64,000 nt of DNA. Origin: Hygrophila difformis. Taxonomy: Eukaryota > Streptophyta > Magnoliopsida > Lamiales > Acanthaceae. Both the position numbers and the translations under genes were made by a program. Of this stretch, positions 11,431-23,158 are shown in pieces. The notes beneath the pieces were generated by a model that was not told where the DNA came from, did no database searches, and saw nothing but the letters and a program-made list of their open reading frames with translations. The stretch lies in assembly GCA_030278955.1 (NCBI GenBank), contig JAOANR010000003.1, positions 58,893,628 to 58,957,627 on the forward strand, read 5' to 3'. Positions within the stretch are counted from its first letter, which is position 1, and the number at the start of each line of letters is the position of its first letter.

Positions 11431-14224
11431 AGTTGGTGTAATGGGCTTATTGTTGGAGTGGGCTGGAAAGTAGTATTGGGCTAATGGAAAAGTGGATTCA
11501 TGGGATTGGACTGAATTGAACTAAGAAACTTGGACTGGACTCTTGGGCCAAATTAGCTTAAAAATACCTGCAATTAATTTAAATTAACAGTAATTAGTGG
11601 ACCATTCAATTTTTAATTATAAGATGAGATAGAGTTAATAATGAAAAGAGAAAACCAAACATAAAAATATAAATAATAATATATACATCCAAAACATAAG
11701 ATAGAATAAATAAGGATATTTGGTCCACTTGATCATTTGGTTTGTGTTCCATTTAATGAACCCATGTTCCACCGAATAGACAACAACGGACCAAAATTAA
11801 TCAAGTAGAGGATTTTTAATATTTTTATCATGTTTTTGGGTTTTTTAACACAAATTTAATAAAAATAACAATATTTTTGTGTTTTTCAATACCAGCTTAT
11901 TATTTATACAAACTTGCATAAATCTGTCAAATTCAACTGCTTTCTTATTTAAATAAGACCGGAATGCGATCAAATGCCCGTATTAGACACGGAAATAGAT
12001 TGAAAATAATGGTCAATTTTGGCCATTATCAACATCCTCACATTTAATACTGATCGTCCCCGAGCAGTCAGAGTCAGTGCTCCTAAGAGCATAGACGCTG
12101 CATATTCAATCTATTTTCGTGGCTTCAAAAATTTCATTCTTTATATTGGGATAAGACAATAAAAAACTACAAGTATTAAATTCTCTTGATTGCAGTGTTT
12201 AATAAAATGATACTTCTCACTTAATCAGGCCTACAAATCAGTCATTATTGATAATTCTTCATGAATATCATGTTTAGAAAAATTCATTGATTTAATTCTA
12301 GAATTAAAGCATGACATGAACACAAATCAGAAATGAGGCCTCGCATATAGTAGAAACGGAAATTTCACTCACTCTCAAATTTGGGTTTCATCATGAACGC
12401 TCATAATCAAATTTAATTAAATTATCCCATAAGCTTGCAATTGGACCAACTCGTCACCGGCTCATTTCTTTAAATCGAGATCATGAGGTCTTATTTAAGG
12501 GTTATAACGGGGCATACGGTTGTAATATTAGGTACGGAAGGGAATTATTGGGCTAAGAAGTGGCAAGAATTTATTTTATCATAACAAGGCATATTTTTAT
12601 TTAAAACTTCATGATCATCAATATTTTTTCTTTTTCCTTTCTTTCTTTTCTTTTTTCTATTGCATGACATTAGACTAAGTCTAATTTGCTTTGTCATTTG
12701 CAATTTATTTATGTTGAAAGGAACTCAACATTTTCTTTTTTTTTTTGAATCGGTTTATTGAATACCGATTTGATGAATTGATGATCATAAATTTAATGCC
12801 TTGATAAAATTTATTCTTGCACACTTGGGTTTGATTTTTTTTTTTTTTTGTCTTTTTGTAAGGATAGGAATAATATGGAGGGCTTCAAAGAAAAATTAGG
12901 CTTAAGGCTCAAATTGGTTAATCCTAAAGGGGAAATATTTTTGGTTTGGAATTCAAACGAAGGCCAAAAATTTTGGGTTTTCTAAGTGCCTCGATCATAT
13001 TCTCGATTTTTGGAATATGGCATGGTCTTGAATCGGTCCCAATCGCAAGATCTAGTGTCCTTCAATTAAAATGATTTTCACACATCAAATAAAAGAAATG
13101 AGTAAAAGTGACTCATGGCTCAAATCTCACATGGAATGGTTCATTCATGTCATACAATATTCTTAAATATAATCTTTGAAAAATTCTTACAATCTATTCA
13201 ATTAAATTCTCAACATGAGGACTTATTACCCAACAAGATGATGATATCATTAGATTTTTATAGCTCAATACCTCAAAAATTCATATCATGCATGTCTTCA
13301 GTTATAGTATCCCAATTTAAAAGTTTGAAAATTTAATCATAAACCAAAATCAAATATGCGAACTTAAACTGACGGAATTATGCATGCTTTGCACTGGGTA
13401 AAAAATAAAAATAAACAAAATAGAAATAACACACTTTTTTTTTTAAGTGAAGAGTCAACATCCTCACATTTTGAGTCTTGCTCGAAATGTGAGTAAATCA
13501 ATTCCTACTTAAATAAATTATCAAAATCAAAATAAAATAAAAGTGGAGGGAGGGAGGGAGAAAATATTTACATAAAAGTTAGAAAAATAATTCCGATAGC
13601 CTTTTTCGTCAAACCAATTAAATGTTCGACGATTTTGGCTATGTGTGATCGGTTGGTTCATCGAACAAGGGGATTGTTCGATGCCCAATACTTGGAAAAT
13701 TTTTGATTTTCATCAAAATTGCTCGATCACATTTTTGGTTTTTCATAAATAAATTTAATCTACTTGCAAAAATTAGGTTGGATTAATTCTGTTCTCATAA
13801 AAGTTATTCCGGATTTTAAATTGCTTTAAATTCCAAGAATACTTTCAATTAATCACAGAATCGATCCAACCGGGAACCTGTTTTGCAGCTTTAATTTTCT
13901 TTTTGGTAGTCCCACAAATTCCTGCAAAGCAAACATAGAATACGTTATCAGGTTTTCTCAAGAATATCAACATCCTCACATTTAGTGTTTTAGTACTCTA
14001 AATGTGAGTTAATCGATTAATACCCGAATTATTCAATAATATTCACAAGAGATATAAATATAAATATATGTATACATATAATTTTGACTTGCAGAAATTT
14101 AGGTTGGATTAATTCTGTGCTTGTGAAAATTATTCCGGATTTTATATTTCTTTAAATTTCGGATATCCGGATATAATCTTCGGTCAATTACAGAACTAAT
14201 CCAACCGGGAACCTCTTTAGATGC

Positions 14225-14431
14225 TCAGTCGGGACAGGGGCGACGGAAAGTGAGATGATGGTCGTGGCTTGTCCGATGGTGGTGAGCAATTGGTAGTCCG
14301 AAGGTCTGCTGCTCCATTTGTTGTTTCACCAGTGATGAGGGTTTCCTCAGCGCAGTGGTGGTGATGAGGTGGATGGGCGATGGAGCAGCGGTGGAGCTTC
14401 GTGGTCCGGATGTGGTGGAGATGACAAACAC
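14225..14431 (-). CDS. Short ORF in LARD-like interior (68 codons), doubtful
   Basis: A small His-, Thr- and Ser-rich ORF (MFVISTTSGPRSS at its start) in a GC-richer patch of the interior. On the same strand, after its stop, sequence follows that can read EVPGWISSVID. I cannot assign a family, and length and composition give weak support for coding. Confidence 0.2.
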   Translation of the reverse strand: MFVISTTSGPRSSTAAPSPIHLITTTALRKPSSLVKQQMEQQTFGLPIAHHHRTSHDHHLTFRRPCPD

Positions 14432-14469
14432 GTGAGTCTCACGTGTTGTGCAATTTACAATTGCAAATT

Positions 14470-14593
14470 AGTGTAGCCCCAATGCTACACTTCTCCCTTT
14501 TTCTTTGATTTTTCGTTTAATTAACCTAGATTTTGCAATTGGCGAAGTGTAATTAAACGAAAAATCAAAGTAGTGTAGCCCCAATGCTACACT
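14470..14593. repeat. Fold-back structure
   Basis: A perfect 21-bp inverted repeat (14503-14523 against 14550-14570) is flanked on both outer sides by AGTGTAGC-CCCAAT-GCTACACT, itself a hairpin. It could be the remains of a fold-back MITE or a structured RNA element. Confidence 0.7.
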
Positions 14594-14830
14594 TCCACAT
14601 TTAACTCCTTACACCATTTTGGTGGCTCCATGATTCCTGCAAGCAAAAATACCAAATTGGTTAGATTTTCCCCTCAAATCAACATCCTCACATTTAGAGT
14701 CTTAGTACTCTAAATGTTTAATTGATTTGAAGGTACTTCTCTGTTCTGATATGCATACACAAAACTAACTACACAAAACTAACTATGAGTAATCAGGAGT
14801 GTAATTCTCTTAATAAACGACGCTGCATCC

Positions 14831-14848
14831 TCCCCGGCAACGGCGCCA
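14831..14848 (-). other. Primer-binding site, tRNA-Asp type (LARD-like element)
   Basis: On the minus strand TGGCGCCGTTGCCGGGGA follows the 5' LTR directly. This is the primer site known for Athila-type elements. It is identical to the site at 23141-23158. Confidence 0.88.
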
Positions 14849-17644
14849 TGAAACTTTTGACAAATTTCCACACACGAGTATTTTATGAAATATATCGAGT
14901 TTGAATTTATTAAATGAAGGAGTTACGATTTATGAAAGGGGTTTAAGGATATATCAAGATTGTTACTCTTTTTATTACTCAGGTGGGGTGCTTTAATTTC
15001 AAATGGCGCTGCAGTCCTCTCATGTCATGAAACTTTTGACAAGTCTCATGGTACAACCGGGATAGATTGACCTTCAGCTTGTCACACTGAGGGTCCCCGG
15101 CATATGTGTCATGATACTTCTCATGATTTCTTGTCATGAGATTCCCTGCCATGAAACTTTCGGCAGATTCCCACTACATGAGTATTTTCCGAAAAATCAC
15201 GTTTTTATTTAATCGTGTTAAGAAACTGTGCCCCCGAAAGGACACGGAGTCAAAAATTGCAGTATTTATAGTAAATACCGGATCGTTCACTGGAGGATGT
15301 GCGATGGAAGCAGGGCCCACGTCGTTTTATAAGATTTTCCACTCGGTTACTCGATTCAAGTTTGTGTTGGATATCTAACAACTACTTGACAGAATTTAAA
15401 CTAAGCTATGAAAGCAATATAATAAAGCAGATAAAATTATTCTAAAAAGCGAATTAAATTAATCTAAGAAAGCAATGAAATTATTCTAAGAAAGCGGTTA
15501 AAATTATTCTAAGAAAGCATATTTAAAATGAGACAGAAGGGACAGGAAGAAAATAATAAAAAATTGGACAAGATTCAGATGAAACACAATTAAACTTCCA
15601 TTTTGTTACACAGCTCTTTGTTTGGGATAATCCTTTCAATTAACTAACTCTCATGCTCTCTATACTATGTTCCCTTTAACAGACAGGTTACTTACAGTAA
15701 GAGTTTACATGCTCTTAAGACAGCAAAATCTAAGATACCACAGACTCACAACTGCCCTCACACGGCCGTGTAGAGGCATTTTATTCATCTGTAGTGGACA
15801 AGCAACACCTGACAAATCATTTATTGAAGTGGCAAGTACCGCTATCATTCCCCCATGTCACACCCTAAAATTCTAATCAAGCCCTGAACTATCCCTTAAC
15901 TCTCAGTCCTAGTAGCAGTTACGCAACTCTCAATACAACCGAGTGACCTCTAAAGAAAGCAGTTAAAAGAAAGCAGTAAAGAAAGCATTTAAAATCCTAT
16001 CACTCGGAGGTTTTTGAAAGTCTGACCCTGGTACTAAAAGAAAGCCCCCAGTCAGAATGACCGGGTGTGGATCAAGAATTCCCTATTCTCGGTGAACCGC
16101 TCGCAGTGTTCACTTCCCTTCGGGTGGTTATGAGATACAAACTAATGAAACGAACTAATAAATTAGTTCGTTCCAGGTGTGGAACGAACTAATAAAATTA
16201 GTTCGTTCCGGATGCACTCACTCAGGACTCAAAAATAGGCTTTGGCAGAAGAGGATAGCAGTTGAAAGGAACTCAACCCTATCTTAGAAAATAACCAAGG
16301 CCTATGTATTATTCCTCTAGAATTATCTAACACACTGTATTTGAATCCAAGTGGACTCCATCTCGGTGTGATAGTTAAGACTAAATTCCCAATACACAGC
16401 AATTTTGGAAAATAAAAGATTTTGAAAATCATTCCCTAAACAGGTACTAGACTCTCAATAAGAACACAGACCCTTTCAGTCTAGGTGAGACCTAATCGCT
16501 GACTCTGCTTCTAATTCCCCAAAATCAACCCCCAGTCGGATATGAATTAGTCATAACTGTGGAATTTATCCCTTACTCGGATCCGGATTTTATAAATGAA
16601 TTTTTATTGGAAATTTATTGTGAGACATCTGATTTAAATCTAGACTTCTATGTCCAAGGGAAGGATCCCAAAATAATATTGACCACAATATTTACATAAT
16701 AATATCATGCATAAATTTATAGAGAAGTGTAAAATTAAATAACCCAAAATATAATGTGGGTTTAGACAGAAGTTGATACACAGAGATGAAATAGCCGGAG
16801 ATGAGAAGAATTTATTTTGCTAAAAAGATGGCAAAACGATTGGGTGGACTGCAAACATCTGCTGTCCAATTTCCCTCTCATTTGGATGGAATGATTTTTA
16901 GACAGTGGAATGCCTCAAATGACAGTTGCCGCCGTCATCTCAGACTCCACTGTCTGTGAATTTGGATAAAAACTCACATGTTCTATTACTGCAATAATTA
17001 TTAGATGGCATTGGCATATATCATCTATCATTACTACAGCTCCAGATTCAGGTTTGAAATTAAAATAAAGAAAATAAAACTGTATCCGGATAGGAGTCAG
17101 CTGAGCAGCTATTATAATCCCGGATGGACGAACCGCCAAGGCTTCCACCGACCACTATTCGGACCATGCAAAATAACATCTAATAATTAATATACAGACC
17201 ACGAGCTAGTTATCCGTGTGGGAATACCCGCCAACATTAGTCTGTTATATCTCTTACTAGCTGTTTCACACATCACGGAAAAGACAAAATAAATAAAAGA
17301 AAAATATTTTTGGGTCATCTTGTATGAGAGACATTGGTTTATCATGCAAGGGTATGGAATTAAATCCATACTTACTCTTTATGTCCAAATAATCACTCAT
17401 TCCATAATTAATTAATTAATTACAGTCCGGATTATATGCTTAGATCATTAGAGTTTAAATTTTTTTGTAGAAGAATCTTTTAATGGAAAATTGAACAAAG
17501 TTCTTTATATCAAATTAATCATGGGTTGAGATCATTGGATTTCAACCTCAAAATATTAATATAAAGGTTCAATTAATTAATGGGGTGAGATGAAGAATAA
17601 AAATTTGGCAAAAAAGGTGCCACTTTGTCGCAGAATAGAGTTTG

Positions 17645-18160
17645 TGTCGCGGACCATGGGTCCGCGACAAGGGTTTCGCGACAAAGAGGTGGGAAATAAG
17701 AGAAATGGAATTTTGAAAATTAGGGTTTGCTTTGTCGCTAAACAAAAAATTTTGTCGCGGAACATGGTTCCGCGACAAGGGGGTATAGCGACAAGAGGTT
17801 TGAAAATTGGTAAGGACATAATTCCTGGTCGCGGAACAAGGATTTTGTCGCGGACCGTGGTTCCGCGACAAAGGTTCCGCGACAGAGTCCTCCCACAATA
17901 AAATTACAAGTATTTGGGTCCTTGGTCGCTAATCAAGGGTTTTGTCGCGGAACGTGGGTCCGCGACAAAGGTTGCATCGCGACCAAGGGGTTTTAAAATT
18001 AATGGCAAGGCATAATTTTCTGTCTCGGAATAAGATTTTGTCGCGGAGCATGGTTCCGCGACAAAAGCCATGCAGACAAAATGCAAGAATTTGGTCCTTT
18101 GTCGCTAAACATGGGTTGTGTCGCGGACCGTGGGTCCGCGACAAAGTTCATGGCGACAAA
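17645..18160. repeat. Palindrome array, cluster 1 (right LTR of LARD-like element)
   Basis: Same units, order and spacing as 9266-9780, as expected of the two LTRs of one young insertion. Confidence 0.85.
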
Positions 18161-18739
18161 GGGTTTTAAAATTTTATAAAATTTTGGCAGCATAACCCCT
18201 TATATTGGAAACTCGGGGTTTGCGTCTTAATCCGTGGGATTAAGACGAGGATGATGCAACACAAATATAAACAAAATATATAAAAATCAAAAATCTAGCT
18301 AAAACATGAAAAAATGGTCAAGTGACCCAAAATACAAAAATAAAGCAAGTAATATTATGGAAGTGACCCATAATAGATTTTTGTGGAACATTTTCTCATA
18401 TAACAACAAAAACCAAAAATGTGTTAAACACACCCATTGATTAAGTGTTTTCAACCCAAAAAATACAAAATAAAAAACTGGAAAAATAAAAGTGAACACT
18501 AGCTACACTAATTTATTACAAAGCATAAATTAAAACTAAGCTAAAATCTACATCTACATTGCATAAAAAAAAACTAAGCTACCTACTCTAACATATTTTT
18601 GGAGAGCACAGCGGTGCCTCCAAGAACAGTGAAAATAAACTAAAGTGTAGCTAGGTTACTGTTCAAGGGGGGTGGGAGGATATATTTATAGATGAGCAAA
18701 ATTAGCCCTAGGCCCATTAGGCCCATTGTGTCGCTAAGC

Positions 18740-19110
18740 AAAATGTTTTGTCGCGGAACAGCTTGCATAGGGACACAACACATAAAATTTGCTTTTTTGC
18801 TTCAGATTTTCGCACAGGAGAGGACGGGAGCTCGAGTCCAGCTACATAAGACAAATCTTTCTTACCCAGCGGGACCTTAAGTCCTGGGACCTTGTGCGTA
18901 TTTAGGCATGTGATGATTTTGAAAATGAGGGGTCACGTGAGCTTGCTTGTCGCGGAATGCTGCTCTCTGTCTGTGTCGCGGTCCTTTGTCGCGGAACAAT
19001 GTTCCGCGACAAATTTTATGTTTTGCTACTCCTCTCACAGTCGCGGAGCATTTTTTTGGTCGCGGAGCATTTTTTTGGTCGCGGAGCATTTTGTCGCGAT
19101 GCACCCTATC
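18740..19110. repeat. Palindrome array, cluster 2 (right LTR of LARD-like element)
   Basis: Partner of 10360-10690, with three instead of two GTCGCGGAGCATTTT units. Confidence 0.75.
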
Positions 19111-19211
19111 GCGAAAAATGAATTAATTTTCTCTCCTTTCTTCTCTTCTCTCTCCTCTCTCTTTTCATTTCTCTTTCCTTCTTCTCAAATTCAAATTCTT
19201 CTTCCAGTTTT

Positions 19212-19865
19212 TCATTCTCCTCCTCCATTCTTTCTTTTCTCCTTCCTATTCTCTCCCCTCTTTTTCATTTTCTTTGTGTGTGTGTGCTGGGTTGTGATGG
19301 AGGAGATAAGGGTGGCCGGAGATAGGCAGCGGGGGCTGCCGGAGGAGACGAACAGGAGGTGGTGGCACGATGGTTGAAGCGGCGGCGGCTGGAGTGGTGG
19401 TGCGAATGGAGATCCGTTGGCGGCGGAAGAGGGAGGAGATGGAGGTGGGCATGGTGCGGTGGTGGTGGTGTCGGGAGAGGTGGTGTTGGTGGTTGTGGTG
19501 ATGAGGATGGAAACCACGGAGGCGGTGGTGGTGTCGGTTTGGGGGTTGGAAGTGGTGGCTGGAGCTATGGAGGAGCTGGAATGTTGGAATGGTGGCGAGG
19601 CGGAGGGGCTGGCCGGAACTGGAGTCGCCGGAGTTGTGAGGGGCGGAAGTGGTGGCTGCTGGAAGTAGGTGGGCGGCGGATGAGGGCGGCAGTCCGGCGA
19701 GGATGAGGCGCTGTGGTAGAAATGGACAGTGGTGATCGGAGGTTGAGGTGGTGGCCGGCCGGCGGTGGTGCCGGCGAAGGAGGCGCCGGAGGCGGCGGCG
19801 GTAGGGGGATTAGGGTTAGGGTTAGGTTTTGGTGTGCTTGGGCTTTTTGGTGTGTTTTGGGCCAT
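19212..19865 (-). CDS. Pro/Ser/Thr-rich ORF inside the LTR (217 codons), doubtful
   Basis: Second copy of the ORF at 10789-11430 with a few residue changes and a four-codon insertion. It stays open in both LTRs, but the insertion is young, so this is weak evidence of selection. See the left copy for the gene-capture alternative. Confidence 0.3.
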   Translation of the reverse strand: MAQNTPKSPSTPKPNPNPNPPTAAASGASFAGTTAGRPPPQPPITTVHFYHSASSSPDCRPHPPPTYFQQPPLPPLTTPATPVPASPSASPPFQHSSSSIAPATTSNPQTDTTTASVVSILITTTTNTTSPDTTTTAPCPPPSPPSSAANGSPFAPPLQPPPLQPSCHHLLFVSSGSPRCLSPATLISSITTQHTHTKKMKKRGENRKEKRKNGGGE

Positions 19866-20465
19866 AGTTGGTGTAATGGGCTTATTGTTGGAGTGGGCTG
19901 GAAAGTAGTATTGGGCTAATGGAAAAGTGGATTCATGGGATTGGACTGAATTGAACTAAGAAACTTGGACTGGACTCTTGGGCCAAATTAGCTTAAAAAT
20001 ACCTGCAATTAATTTAAATTAACAGTAATTAGTGGACCATTCAATTTTTAATTATAAGATGAGATAGAGTTAATAATGAAAAGAGAAAACCAAACATAAA
20101 AATATAAATAATAATATATACATCAAAACATAAGATAGAATAAATAAGGATATTTGGTCCACTTGATCATTTGGTTTGTGTTCCATTTAATGAACCCATG
20201 TTCCACCGAATAGACAACAACGAACCAAAATTAATCAAGTAGAGGATTTTTAATATTTTTATCATGTTTTTGGGTTTTTTAACACAAATTTAATAAAAAT
20301 AACAATATTTTTGTGTTTTTCAATACCAGCTTATTATTTATACAAACTTGCATAAATCTGTCAAATTCAACTGCTTTCTTATTTAAATAAGACCGGAATG
20401 CGATCAAATGCCCGTATTAGACACGGAAATAGATTGAAAATAATGGTCAATTTTGGCCATTATCA

Positions 20466-21051
20466 CACTCCTATCTATTACATCGTCAAATGAAAAACAT
20501 GAACCGTCGTTTGGATATTTTTGCAATTTCGCCATGTCGAAGACAACTTCCTCCCCATCTACTCGGAGGGTCACTTTTCCAGATTTAGCGTCAATGAGTG
20601 CTCCGCCGGTGGCCAAGAACGGCCTTTCTAAGATGAGGGGCATGTCGGAATCCTCCTCAATTTCCATAATAATGAAATCTACCGGGAAGGGGGTGCTGCC
20701 TCCTCTAGTTATGACATCTTTCAGGATCCCGATTGGCTGTGTGATCGATCTGTCTGCAAGCTGCAGCCTCATTTTTATTGGCTCCAAAGTTCCAAGCTTG
20801 AGACGTCTTACCATGGCCAACGGCATGACATTGATACTTGATCCGAGATCACAATGCCCTTTTCCAGCGCTGACTTGGCCAATCCGGATCGGTAGGGTGT
20901 AGCAGCCAGGGTCTTCCTTCTTCTCCGGCAGTTTCCTCTGAATGATTGCACTGCAGGTACTGTTGAGTACCTCCAATTCTTCTTGCTCAACCTTTCTTTT
21001 TCCTTCACCTTTACCATTTCCAGCCTTGTCTGCTGCAGCTTCAGTCTGCAA
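20466..21051 (-). pseudogene. Aspartic protease region of Athila-type pol
   Basis: An open segment whose C-terminal end is cut by the nested element at 20465. It contains the pre-protease CSAIIQRKLPEKKEDPGCYT, the active site with DLGSSINVMP (Athila proteases use DLGAS/DLGSS rather than DTGA), LQLADRSITQPIG and the ILERPFLATGGALID flap region. It would cleave the Gag-Pol polyprotein. On the 5' side the frame is broken relative to gag by a shift near 21050-21100. Confidence 0.88.
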
Positions 21052-21662
21052 GTGGGTTGTCTCTTTTTCAGCATCATTTTCATTCTCCTCAATATCATCT
21101 CCCAGTTCCTGTTCTTTTCCCAGTTTCTCCTTGCTTTTTGGTCCCTCCAGAACTTTACCAGATTTCAGTGTGATGGCTTTACACTGAGGGTTTTCTCAGC
21201 AGTGCTGGGCAGTGCTCCCTGGTCCCGTTTTTGCATTTCCTTGGCCATTTGTGTAACCTGAGTCTCCACATTCCGAATGGAGGCATGCAACTGATTATTG
21301 ATTTTCTTCTGATTGGTAATGAAATCAGTCATGAGGGTCTCCAATCTGGAAGGTGGTTTCTGCTGGTTTTGGTTCCAATTCTAGTTCTGGTTTTGGTTGG
21401 GATTGGGATTGAACTGCTGCTGGCCCTGAAAATTCTGTTGGTTTTGGAAATTCTGGTTCTGATTAGGTCTCTACTGTATTTGGGGCTGGAAGTTGGGATT
21501 CTGGAAATTTTGAGGCCTGGGATGGAACTGTTGGTTTTGTTGGAAATTTTGTGGCTGAGTAAACTGGGCTGGCTGGGTTAACATATGTGCATTTAAAGCA
21601 TTGTTGTTTGAGTAGGACAAGTTAAGGTGATGGTTAGGAAACCCTCCGGCATAATTGCAGTT
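21052..21662 (-). pseudogene. Gag-protease linker, Gln/Asn-rich, with stops
   Basis: On the minus strand this reads as a Q/N-rich stretch (many QNFQNQ-like words) followed by a helical segment including LETLMTDFITNQKKINNQLH and VETQVTQMAKEMQKRD, typical of Athila gag-pol between the zinc knuckle and protease. Stop codons near 21383, 21470 and 21660 and frame changes break it. Confidence 0.65.
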
Positions 21663-23074
21663 TTAAGTTGTGACCTGTTGACAAGTATCAGTGTGATGTG
21701 GTCCTTGACAAAGGCCACAAGTTGCATCTGATGACTGTACTTGTGTGGAACTGCCTGCTTCTTGATTCAATGCTAGCACTGCCACTTGGTCGTTCAGCTT
21801 TTCCAGTTCGGTCTTCCCTGGAGTACCTACAACACAAAGACCACGGGGAGGGGTTTCTGCATTATCATCATTCAATATTGTTCTGTTTACAGACATTGTT
21901 TCAATTTTAGCCCATGCTTGATCCATGGGCATATGCAATAAATGTTGTCCCCCTGCAGCGTCAAGCATGTGTTTCCAGGCTGGCGTCAGCCCATTGTAAA
22001 ACTTTCTCAGCTGCTCCCACGGTTGGAATCCATGTTGTGGGCATTTCCTCAAAGTTAATGAATCTCTCCTTTGCATCGTACAGCGATTCCTCTGGTCTCA
22101 TTTTGAACTCAGCAATTTTTGATCTTCCTTCATCAACTTTCCACTCCGGAAAATACTTTACCAAGAAATTTCGCACTATGTCATCCCACGTACTTCTTTG
22201 ATTGACTGGCAACGACTTGTACCATGTCTTTGCTCCGCTTGCAAGTGAAAACGGAAACAGCATCATTCGGAGCAACTCCTTGATTCTTTATGGTGTTGCA
22301 TAGCTCCAAGAACGTTGCCAAATGGTCATGCGGATCTTCGTGGTTGGCTTCAGCAAATTGACTATTCTGCACTAGATTAATTAATGCTGGTTTAAGCTCG
22401 AAATTCCTTGCAACAATAGGTGCCCTTCCTGGAATGTTTAGGTAGGGTTCTATGATTGGTTGCATATAATCTACTGCGGCAGGTTGTTGATTGTTGTCCA
22501 ATCCTCCTTGATACTGAGGTTGCTGGTTGTAATTCTGATAGTAATTACGGGGATCATTGGGATCATTCTGATTGGGAGGAAACTGGTTTTGGTTAAACTG
22601 GGGATTCTGATACTGAGGGTTCTGAAAATTTGGGTTATTTGGAATGTTTTGGTTATGAAGGTGTTGGTTATTTTGGTTGTTGGGAGGAATCTCGAAGGGT
22701 TGCTGGCCGAGGTTTTGTGCGTTCCCGCCTCCCTGAATGACCTGAGGAGGGGGATCGTCCAAATTCTCGTCATTCACGTCTTCGGGATCCTCTTGGATAT
22801 GCTGGAGTGGTGGGTTTGGTGGTATGATGGGTGGGATGTCAGGGTTTTCTATATCTGAAATATCGCTACTAGTGCTCGGAGAGAAAAGTTCCTGCCTTTT
22901 CCGTTCCTTTCTCTGTCTAGCTTGAGCCCTCAGACGTCGAGCTGTTCTTTTAATTTCTGCGTTGAACGGGATCTCGGCGGGAGTTTCCTTTCTTCGTTGC
23001 ATAAACAGCGGTTTTAGCAATGACAGTACCTGTACAATCCCCAGGTTAGAAATGGTTCGGTGAATAGAATACAT
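21663..23074 (-). pseudogene. Gag of the Athila element, two frameshifts
   Basis: Three overlapping frames make up a gag. The N-terminal part (from 23074) is rich in basic residues then Asn/Gln/Pro repeats. The middle holds the retrotransposon gag core (HLATFLELCNTIKNQGV, PFSLASGAKTWYKSLP, WDDIVRNFLVKYFPEWK). The last part has FYNGLTPAWKHMLDAAGG and a CX2CX4HX4C knuckle (CGLCQGPHHTDTC). Shifts lie near 22250 and near 22000. It would package element RNA in virus-like particles; this copy cannot make a full protein. Confidence 0.85.
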
Positions 23075-23140
23075 TTATATGTATAAGCTAATCTATGAGC
23101 AATCAGGAATGTAATTCTCTAATAAAACGGCGTTGCATCC

Positions 23141-23158
23141 TCCCCGGCAACGGCGCCA
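23141..23158 (-). other. Primer-binding site, tRNA-Asp type (Athila element)
   Basis: TGGCGCCGTTGCCGGGGA on the minus strand directly after the 5' LTR, identical to the site of the nested LARD-like element. Confidence 0.9.

Larger units (their letters stand above)
6471..12031 (-). repeat. 3' LTR of the LARD-like element (5561 bp)
   Basis: It starts TGAAACTTTTGACAAATTTC and ends GGCCATTATCA. It contains a doubled AT hairpin (about 7768-7830), two clusters of TGTCGCGG palindromes and a GC-rich block with a minus-strand ORF. Compared with the right LTR it lacks a short duplication around 10495 and one of the GGTCGCGGAGCATTTTTTT units near 10650. The many small ORFs inside are not conserved genes. 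Confidence 0.92.
12032..14848 (-). other. Non-coding interior of the LARD-like element
   Basis: No gag, protease, RT or integrase reading is visible in any frame. It contains A/T-rich filler, a GGGA microsatellite near 13545-13560, three copies of the CAACATCCTC stem-loop (near 13452, 13970 and 14688), two copies of the splice-acceptor and QVPGW-like module, a 21-bp inverted repeat (14503-14523 with 14550-14570) and a leader (14763-14830) closely matching the leader of the surrounding Athila element before its primer site (23095-23140). Confidence 0.75.
6471..20465 (-). mobile_element. LARD-like element with 5.6-kb LTRs, nested in Athila pol
   Basis: Two direct repeats of 5561 and 5617 bp enclose a 2.8-kb interior without gag or pol. 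The LTRs begin TGAAAC and end TTATCA, the element is flanked by CACTC on both sides (6466-6470 and 20466-20470), and a tRNA-Asp-type primer site lies inside the right LTR, so the element reads on the minus strand. The two LTRs differ by few substitutions by eye, so the insertion is young. Long LTRs plus a conserved non-coding interior match the LARD definition. LTR ends, primer site and interior modules are shared with the surrounding Athila element, so it is probably a derivative that depends on Athila proteins. Confidence 0.88.
14849..20465 (-). repeat. 5' LTR of the LARD-like element (5617 bp)
   Basis: Near-identical partner of 6471-12031, with the same hairpins at about 16147-16209, palindrome clusters at about 17645-18160 and 18740-19110, and GC-rich block. 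It has a small extra duplication near 18878-18895 (AAGTCCTGGGACC) and one more GGTCGCGGAGC unit near 19060-19080. Confidence 0.92.
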
